This document shows positions 58,154 to 64,000 of a stretch of 64,000 bases of DNA, one piece after another (positions within the stretch are counted from its first letter, which is position 1; every line of letters begins with the position of its first letter). The position numbers were made by a program, and so were the translations under genes. Location of the stretch: the NCBI RefSeq assembly GCF_025144225.1, contig NZ_JALXXB010000003.1, positions 1 to 64,000 on the forward strand, read 5' to 3'. Under the pieces are notes generated by a model. It worked only from the letters and a program-made list of their open reading frames with translations. It did no database searches and was not told the origin of the DNA. The stretch is from Aestuariimicrobium sp. p3-SID1156 (GTDB lineage: Bacteria; Actinomycetota; Actinomycetes; Propionibacteriales; Propionibacteriaceae).

Positions 58154-60682
58154 GTGACCGCTGAGGAACTCGAGTGGAGCGACAGCGCGCTGGCACCGTA
58201 TTCGGAGCTGGTTGCGGGTACTCCCCAGTTCGACGAGGTGATCGGCCCGGGCGGGATCCGCGATGAGCAGCAACTCGTCTCGGCGGCCGTCCAGGGCATG
58301 GGACTGTCCGGCCTCTTGGCTGCCCGTGCCGAGGCGCGGCGCCTCGTCGACGACGACGGGGTGCATTACGGGGGCGCCGGGAGAAACCGGCCCTGGACGA
58401 TCGACCCCGTCCCGATGGTGGTTGGCGCGCAGGAATGGCACTCCCTCGAGGAGGGCGTGGCCCAGCGGAACCGCGTCCTCGACCTGCTGCTGGCCGACAT
58501 CTACGGTCCCCAGCGGATGCTGCGTGAGGGAGTGATTCCCGCCGAGGTCATCCTCGGCCACCAGGACTTCCTGCACCAGGCCCATGGCGTCCCCGTGCCT
58601 GACGGTCTGCACCTGACCCTGTCGGGCACCGACCTGGGACGCACGGCAGATGGTGCCTGGTGCGTCATGTCCGACCGCACCTCGGCGCCTTCCGGGGCAG
58701 GCTACGCAATGGTCAACCGCCGCATCACCAGCCGCGTGATGGCGGACCTGCACCGCGTCACCCGGCTGCACCGTCTGCGCGGCTTCTTCACCACCATGCG
58801 GTCGGCCCTGCACCAGGCCGCCCCCCACGAGGACCACGCGGTGAAAGGAGCGCTGCTGTGGTCCGGCTCGGCCTCGGAGACAGCCTATGAGCAGGGTTTC
58901 CTCGCCTCCTTGCTCGGCTTCTCGCTGGTCGAAGCCGAGGACCTGACGGTGAATGATGGTCGCCTGTGGATTGAGGACCCGGAGGGCCGCAGCCGGCTGG
59001 ACGTCCTGGTGCGTCGCATCGACTCGCACTACGCCGACCCGTTGGAGTGGCGCTCCGACTCCCAACTCGGGGTGGCCGGGCTGCTGACCACCGCGCGGTT
59101 GGGCAACCTGACCATTGCGAACCCGCTCGGTTCCGGTGTCCTGGAGAACCCCGGTCTGCTGCCATTCCTTCCCGAGGTGACGCGCCGGCTTCTCGGGGAG
59201 GACCAACTGCTCCCCTCGGCGGAGACCCTGTGGTGCGGGGACCCGGCGTCCCTCGAGCAGGTGCTGCAGCACGTCGAGGCGTTGGTCCTCAAGCCCATCC
59301 ATCGCGGGCGGGCCGGCGGCTCGGTACCGGGCTGGACGCTGAGCAGCTCAGAGCGCGAGGAGTTGCTTGCCCGGGTCCGGCAGGAGCCCTGGGCCTGGGT
59401 GGGCCAGGAGCCGGTACACACCTCGACCACCCCGGTGGTCACGCGCGAGGGGCTGGTGCCCCGGCGCACGGTGCTGCGCACCTTCGGCGTCGCCACCGGG
59501 CAGGGGTGGGCGATCATGCCCGGCGGTCTCGCGCGGGTGGCCGCCGATGATGACTCCTTCACCGTCTCCACGATGACCGGTGCCCTGGTGAAGGATGTCT
59601 GGGTACTCGACTCAGGCGATGCTCTGCCCACTCTGGCCAGCGCCCGGCCGGGCCCCGAACAGCTCTGGGTGGAGGGCCATGATCCGCGCCCACTGCCCCC
59701 ACGTGCCGCCGACAACCTCTATTGGGTCGGCCGCTACAGCGAACGGGCGGACGCGACCAATCGGCTGCTCGTGGTCGCCCTCGACCTGTCGGAGGACTTC
59801 GGCAACCGACCGGGTACTGCTGGCCACCAGGTCATGCATCAGGTCTTCGAGGCGATCACTGCGCTGACTGCCCTTCCGGCGGACCCCACCGTGCCGGGCC
59901 ACTCGTCTCGTCAGGTGCTCCGACGCGCCGCCACAGACCCTGATCTGGTCGGAAGCCTCGCCCACGACGTGGCCAATCTCCATCGCGCCGCACACGAGGT
60001 GCCTGACCGACTCTCCGAGGACGTCTGGCCGCTGCTCGCCCGCCTCCAGCGCCTGATGACGGAGGCCGAGGGGTCCCCCGACTTCGAGGAGATCCGCCAG
60101 GCCACCCTGGCCTTTGCCGGCATCACCAGTGAGTCCATGGTCCGTGACAGCAGCTGGGCCTTCCTCGACTCCGGCATCCGCCTGGAGCGCGCGCTCAATA
60201 CGCTGTGGTTCATGGGTGCGCTCTTCACGGAGGACCTGTCCTCAGGTGTGGAGGGGCACCTCGTCGACTCGCTGGCACGGGTCTGCGAGTCCGCCATGAC
60301 TCACCATCGGCGCGCAGCCGCTGGGGAGCACCCGGCCCGGCCCCTGCACGCCGCCATCTCCCTGCTCGTCCTCGACGAGGCCAACCCCCGCGCGGTCGTG
60401 CACCTGCTACGGCGCTTCGCCGACGACATGCGACTACTGGGCGACGACAGCTGCGTGACGGCTGCCGGAGAACTTGCCGCCGACCTCCGCGCCCACAGGC
60501 ATACCCTCTTCAGCGACGACACCGCCGCGGCCCTGGAGGTGCTCGGCGCCGCTGAGGCTCGGCTGCGCAGGCTGTCTGACGATTTGTCCACTCGACATTT
60601 CGGACGCAGCCGCCCGCGCATGGTCACCCAGGCCCAGTGGGTCACCACCGTGCCACCGCGCCCCGAGGGGGACCGTCGATGA
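58154..60682 (+). CDS. Circularly permuted ATP-grasp/Alpha-E fusion protein
   Basis: An 842-residue fusion. Residues 1-490 form a circularly permuted ATP-grasp domain, with HYGGAGRNRPWTIDPVP, LSGTDLGRTADGAW, LDVLVRRID and ALVLKPIHRGRAGGSV. Residues about 530-830 form an Alpha-E domain, recognised from AADNLYWVGRYSERADATNR and a long helical stretch. In most genomes these are two adjacent genes followed by a transglutaminase; here they are one chain, coupled (ATGA) to a transglutaminase. The ATP-grasp part predicts peptide-bond or amide ligation. GTG 58154 is the likely start. Confidence 0.85.
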   Translation: MTAEELEWSDSALAPYSELVAGTPQFDEVIGPGGIRDEQQLVSAAVQGMGLSGLLAARAEARRLVDDDGVHYGGAGRNRPWTIDPVPMVVGAQEWHSLEEGVAQRNRVLDLLLADIYGPQRMLREGVIPAEVILGHQDFLHQAHGVPVPDGLHLTLSGTDLGRTADGAWCVMSDRTSAPSGAGYAMVNRRITSRVMADLHRVTRLHRLRGFFTTMRSALHQAAPHEDHAVKGALLWSGSASETAYEQGFLASLLGFSLVEAEDLTVNDGRLWIEDPEGRSRLDVLVRRIDSHYADPLEWRSDSQLGVAGLLTTARLGNLTIANPLGSGVLENPGLLPFLPEVTRRLLGEDQLLPSAETLWCGDPASLEQVLQHVEALVLKPIHRGRAGGSVPGWTLSSSEREELLARVRQEPWAWVGQEPVHTSTTPVVTREGLVPRRTVLRTFGVATGQGWAIMPGGLARVAADDDSFTVSTMTGALVKDVWVLDSGDALPTLASARPGPEQLWVEGHDPRPLPPRAADNLYWVGRYSERADATNRLLVVALDLSEDFGNRPGTAGHQVMHQVFEAITALTALPADPTVPGHSSRQVLRRAATDPDLVGSLAHDVANLHRAAHEVPDRLSEDVWPLLARLQRLMTEAEGSPDFEEIRQATLAFAGITSESMVRDSSWAFLDSGIRLERALNTLWFMGALFTEDLSSGVEGHLVDSLARVCESAMTHHRRAAAGEHPARPLHAAISLLVLDEANPRAVVHLLRRFADDMRLLGDDSCVTAAGELAADLRAHRHTLFSDDTAAALEVLGAAEARLRRLSDDLSTRHFGRSRPRMVTQAQWVTTVPPRPEGDRR

Positions 60683-61644
60683 CCATGGAACAGCGTCCGG
60701 AGAACATGACGCCGCGCCGGTACAAGGTTGTGCATCGGACCACCTACACCTACAACCAGCCGGTGACCGGCTGCTACGAACGAGGCATGCTGGCGCCGCG
60801 ACCCACCTCGTCCCAGAGCATCGTCGAGGCGGGTTTCACCGTCGAGCCAGCCGCCCACTTCAGCCACGAACACACCGACTACTTCGGCAACCTGACCCAC
60901 TACCTCGAGGTACCAACCCACCACTCCACCCTGGAGATCACCAAGACCTTTCTGGTGGACGTTGCCTGGCCGGAGATCTCCCTGGCCCACCTCGACCAGT
61001 GGACGGTGGGTGAGGCAGCCGATCTCATCGCCGCGAACCGCGACATGGCGATCGGTCGTGCGCTCTTCCTGCTGGATTCCGCGAAGGTGGCCTCCGGGGA
61101 GGACGTCGCCGAGTACGCCCGCGAGAAGCTGCCCGAGGACCGGCCGCTGGGCCAGGCTCTCACCGCGCTGACAGTGGGGATCAGGGATGACTTCGAGTAC
61201 AAGCCGGGGTCCACCACGACTCGCACGACCCTCACTGAACTGCTGGCCCGGCGCCAGGGTGTCTGTCAGGACTTCGCCCACCTCGCCATCGGCTGCTTGC
61301 GCCATGTCGGGCTTCCGGCCGCCTATGTCAGCGGGTACATCGAGACCGCTCCCCCACCGGGCAAGCCGAAGTTGCAGGGTTCGGACGCCACCCACGCCTG
61401 GACCAGCGTGCTGACGCCAGACCACGTCTGGGTCGACATCGACCCCACCAATGCCCACTTTGCCGACTCGCGGTACATCGTGAACGGTTGGGGACGCGAC
61501 TACCAGGACGTGTCGCCGTTGAAGGGTGTCATCTTCACCGAATCCACCAGTTCAAACCTGACCGTCGGGGTCGACGTGTTGCGCCTCGACGACCCGAACG
61601 TCCCGCTTCCGGAGTGGGCCGTGGAGGACGAACCGGTCAGCTGA
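60679..61644 (+). CDS. Transglutaminase-like protein of the ATP-grasp/Alpha-E system
   Basis: A 321-residue protein. The bacterial transglutaminase N-terminal domain reads YKVVHRTTYTYNQPV. The transglutaminase core has the triad Cys in RRQGVCQDFAHLA, His in ATHAWTSVL and Asp in VWVDIDPTN. Such proteins may act as peptidases rather than crosslinkers. It is coupled to the ATP-grasp fusion by a 4-nt overlap. The 3' end overlaps the convergent second transglutaminase gene by 8 bp. Confidence 0.9.
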   Translation: MTMEQRPENMTPRRYKVVHRTTYTYNQPVTGCYERGMLAPRPTSSQSIVEAGFTVEPAAHFSHEHTDYFGNLTHYLEVPTHHSTLEITKTFLVDVAWPEISLAHLDQWTVGEAADLIAANRDMAIGRALFLLDSAKVASGEDVAEYAREKLPEDRPLGQALTALTVGIRDDFEYKPGSTTTRTTLTELLARRQGVCQDFAHLAIGCLRHVGLPAAYVSGYIETAPPPGKPKLQGSDATHAWTSVLTPDHVWVDIDPTNAHFADSRYIVNGWGRDYQDVSPLKGVIFTESTSSNLTVGVDVLRLDDPNVPLPEWAVEDEPVS

Positions 61645-62464
61645 GCTGGACCAACTCCCGTGGGTCATCGGAGGGCAGCACGCCCTCGGTGGCGGCAGAA
61701 ACTGTGACCCTCCTGAGCTGCGTGCGTCCCGAGACGGTGGTCATGAAGGCAGTGTCGCTGGCATCCCTGCCCGTGGCGATCCGCACCATGGACGCCCGAG
61801 GCGCCAGCCCGGTGGCGTCCACCACGTACCAGTGACCGTCCACGCAGACCTCCGCGACCGCATGGAAGTCCATCGGCGCCAGGCCGGGAGCGTAGACCGA
61901 GACCAGTCGCGCCGGGATGCCCTTGGCACGGCAGAAGGTGACGACCAGGTGGGCGAAATCCCGACACACTCCCCGGCGGCTGAGATAGGTCTCCAGGGCA
62001 CCATCGACGACCCGGCTGCTGCCCGGCATGTAGACGACCTTGGTCTGGACCCATTCCCGAATCGCCTCGACCAGTTCCAGGCCGGTCAGGTCAGGGAAGG
62101 TCGACAGGGCCACCTGGAAGAGACGATCGGAATCGCAGTAGCGCGAGGGGCGTCCGTAGAGGATCTCGTCGGCCTCGGAATGCGGGGCGGGCTCTCCCGG
62201 GGCCTCGACCTTCGCTGAGTACTCCAGCACGAACGTGCCGGCGGGGATGTCGCGGACCCGATGAAGCCGCGCGCGTCCGGCGGCCAGCACCTGGTGGTAC
62301 TCGAGGGCCTTGTCGTCGACGCTCATCCGGAGCGACTCCTCCAGGGGCTTGTGCCCGGCGCTGACGGCCACTGAGAAGACAATGTCGGCCGGCCGGGTCA
62401 CCGTGACCTCCAGTCGGCTGGAGACGTTGGAGATGGCGGAGACGGGGGCTTCTTGCTCGGGCAC
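61637..62464 (-). CDS. Second transglutaminase-like protein
   Basis: A 275-residue protein. The core has Cys in SRRGVCRDFAHLVV, His in MDFHAVAEV and Asp in WYVVDATGLAP. The N-terminal part is a divergent beta domain (EVTVTRPADIVFSVAV). It is transcribed towards the first transglutaminase gene and is part of the same locus by position. GTG 62464 follows GAGG; the frame is open upstream. Substrate unknown. Confidence 0.87.
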   Translation of the reverse strand: MPEQEAPVSAISNVSSRLEVTVTRPADIVFSVAVSAGHKPLEESLRMSVDDKALEYHQVLAAGRARLHRVRDIPAGTFVLEYSAKVEAPGEPAPHSEADEILYGRPSRYCDSDRLFQVALSTFPDLTGLELVEAIREWVQTKVVYMPGSSRVVDGALETYLSRRGVCRDFAHLVVTFCRAKGIPARLVSVYAPGLAPMDFHAVAEVCVDGHWYVVDATGLAPRASMVRIATGRDASDTAFMTTVSGRTQLRRVTVSAATEGVLPSDDPRELVQLS

Positions 62465-62505
62465 GGACCTCACTGTAATCGGCCCCTGGAGTCTGTCCAG
62501 CTGCC

Positions 62506-62511
62506 TAGAGT
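62506..62511 (+). promoter_or_regulatory. -10 box of a likely leaderless zwf promoter
   Basis: TAGAGT ends 7 nt before the zwf ATG (62519). The same hexamer and spacing occur at lpdA. Confidence 0.5.
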
Positions 62512-62518
62512 TCGAGAC

Positions 62519-63898
62519 ATGGAACGCAGCCTGTCGACCCTGGTCATCCTCGGCGCTTCTGGCGACCTCACCCACAGGCTGTTGTTGCCCGGATTGGGAA
62601 CCTTGCTTCGCCACCACCCCAGTCGCGACGTCAAGCTGGTCGGAGCCTCCGCTGACGAGCTGTCGCAGGACGCATGGGCGCAGCGCGTTCGGGAGGGCCT
62701 CTCTGACGGCGATTGCCACCGCGACCGGCTCGAGCAGGTGGTCAACACCACCCAGTACCGCCAGTTGGACGTCACCGCCCCCGACCAGCTATGCGACTTC
62801 CTCCATGAGCTTCGCGAACCGGGCCGGCCCATCGTGCTCTATTTCGCCCTGCCGCCGGCGGTCAGCATGAAGGCATGCCGGGCGCTCCAGGGCTGCGAAC
62901 TGCCCGAGGGCCTGCGCCTGGCAATCGAGAAGCCCTTCGGGTCGGACTGGGACACGGCCCACGAGTTCAATCAGCTGCTCACCAGCCTCGTGCCGGAGAA
63001 GCAGGTCTTCCGCGTGGACCACTACCTGGGCAAGGCGACGGTGCTCAACCTCATCGGCCTGCGCTTCGGGAACCGCATCCTGGAACCGATCTGGAATGTC
63101 GCGAACATCGAGCGCGTGGAGATCATCGCCGACGAGACGTTGGCCCTGGAGGGCCGCGCTGGCTACTACGACCACGCCGGAGCTCTGAAGGACATGCTGC
63201 AAAGCCATCTGCTCCTCGTGATGGCGCTGATCGCCATGGAGGAACCCGCACGCATCGATGAGCTGGAACTTCGCGACCTGCTGGTGCACACCCTGAGGGC
63301 CACGGTGCTCTGGGGTGAGGACCCGGTCAAGGCATCGCGGCGCGCGCGATACACCGCGGGCACCATCAACGGCAAGGAGATCCCCGACTACGTGGACGAG
63401 CCGGGGGTGGAGCCCTCCCGCAACACCGAGACCCTGGCCGAGGTCACCGTGGAGGTGCGCAACGCCCGCTGGACCGGTGTCCCCTTCCGCCTGCGCTCGG
63501 GCAAGGCACTGGGCGACGGGTTCCGAGGCATCATCATCAAGTTCCGTCCCGTCCTGCATCCGCCCACGGGCTTTCGCAATGCGCCGGAGCCGAACGTGCT
63601 CGCGATCGGTCTGACTCCGGAGACGCTCTCACTCACCATGGTCACCAATGCCGAGGGCGACAGGTGGGACCTGGAGAACACCACCCTGTACAGCGAGTTG
63701 GGCGAGTCCCCCATCCGTCCCTATGGCGAAATCCTCGACCTGATCCTCGCGGGGGACCCGCTGCTGAGCGTCCGTGGCGACATGGCCGAGGAGTGCTGGC
63801 GAATCCTGGGACCGGTCCTCGATGCCTGGGCTGACAACAAGGTGCCGATGGACGAATACAACGCCGGCTCGACCGGCCCGTCGACGTGGAATGCCTGA
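62519..63898 (+). CDS. zwf: Glucose-6-phosphate dehydrogenase
   Basis: A 459-residue enzyme of the oxidative pentose phosphate pathway. It shows the coenzyme motif VILGASGDLTHRLLLPGL, the EKPFG motif and the active-site RVDHYLGKATVLN with the catalytic His. The typical C-terminal beta-sheet blocks follow (RNTETLAEV, VPFRLRSGKAL). It produces 6-phosphogluconolactone and NAD(P)H. The last 100 bases of the window downstream hold no gene; AGGAG at 63983-63987 may be the SD of a gene starting beyond the edge. Confidence 0.95.
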   Translation: MERSLSTLVILGASGDLTHRLLLPGLGTLLRHHPSRDVKLVGASADELSQDAWAQRVREGLSDGDCHRDRLEQVVNTTQYRQLDVTAPDQLCDFLHELREPGRPIVLYFALPPAVSMKACRALQGCELPEGLRLAIEKPFGSDWDTAHEFNQLLTSLVPEKQVFRVDHYLGKATVLNLIGLRFGNRILEPIWNVANIERVEIIADETLALEGRAGYYDHAGALKDMLQSHLLLVMALIAMEEPARIDELELRDLLVHTLRATVLWGEDPVKASRRARYTAGTINGKEIPDYVDEPGVEPSRNTETLAEVTVEVRNARWTGVPFRLRSGKALGDGFRGIIIKFRPVLHPPTGFRNAPEPNVLAIGLTPETLSLTMVTNAEGDRWDLENTTLYSELGESPIRPYGEILDLILAGDPLLSVRGDMAEECWRILGPVLDAWADNKVPMDEYNAGSTGPSTWNA

Positions 63899-64000
63899 GC
63901 TTTCGCCCTCGGCGATAGAGTGGGCATCCCGGGAACACCGGCACGAGACGAGGTGTTCCACCGAGGTCAGTCCGGACAACCGCAGGAGTTGAAAGCGAAA

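Noticed and set aside
56161..58164. A 667-codon plus-strand frame across the DUF808 and polymerase genes.
   Set aside because: Composition is His/Gln/Arg-rich, without domains, and it covers two genes that are well supported on the other strand.

Overview
The window reads as chromosome of a high-GC Gram-positive actinobacterium, most likely a member of or near the Propionibacteriaceae. The evidence is the RNA polymerase-binding protein RbpA, a helix-turn-helix/MurA fusion, a Bacillus-type SdhCAB, a giant NAD-glutamate dehydrogenase, a LolA-like protein beside an ABC exporter, and several start codons that sit 6-7 nt after a TANNNT -10 box, as expected for leaderless actinobacterial transcripts. 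No rRNA, tRNA, CRISPR array or complete insertion sequence was seen. The family-level assignment is inference.

Layout. 1-4.1 kb: glycan utilisation, with an N-terminally truncated PNGase A-like protein back to back with a GH3 glycosidase. 4.1-6.4 kb: an esterase and the metX-metW methionine pair. 6.4-14.7 kb: housekeeping genes (5'-3' exonuclease, lnt, fxsA, rbpA, glycerophosphodiesterase, pdxY, HTH-MurA fusion, lpdA). 14.8-17.6 kb: an overlapping operon for a LolA-like protein, an ABC ATPase and an ABC permease. 17.7-25.3 kb: aldo/keto reductase, DUF2871 and Nudix proteins, an M23 peptidase with a Ser/Pro tail, and a 1,200-residue secreted phosphodiester glycosidase/phosphoesterase. 25.6-34.2 kb: DEAD-box helicase, P-type Ca2+-ATPase, a small regulator with a thioesterase, and sdhCAB.

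34.2-38.7 kb is an accessory island of visibly lower GC. It holds a truncated HNH-like gene, a decayed stretch with two related palindromes, a frameshifted hsdM remnant, an RNase D-like exonuclease, and a compact four-gene operon in which every junction overlaps: RHH antitoxin, PIN toxin, HipA/HipT-like kinase, HipS-HIRAN protein. This operon is the most interesting object in the window. It looks like two toxin-antitoxin modules of different chemistry joined into one transcription unit.

38.8-50.9 kb: SRPBCC protein, four-helix copper-storage protein, divergent fmdB-like and formamidase genes, SMR exporter, MarR regulator with a multiply broken DHA2 drug exporter, NAD(P)HX dehydratase, histidine phosphatase, DJ-1/PfpI protein, epimerase, CYP152-like P450, a paired CrcB fluoride channel and a frameshifted membrane protein. 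50.9-64 kb: NAD-glutamate dehydrogenase, DUF808, an O-antigen-ligase-like polymerase, a fused ATP-grasp/Alpha-E protein with two transglutaminase-like proteins, and zwf. At least three genes here are broken or truncated outside the island (the PNGase, the DHA2 exporter and the 49.8 kb membrane protein), so gene decay is not restricted to the island.
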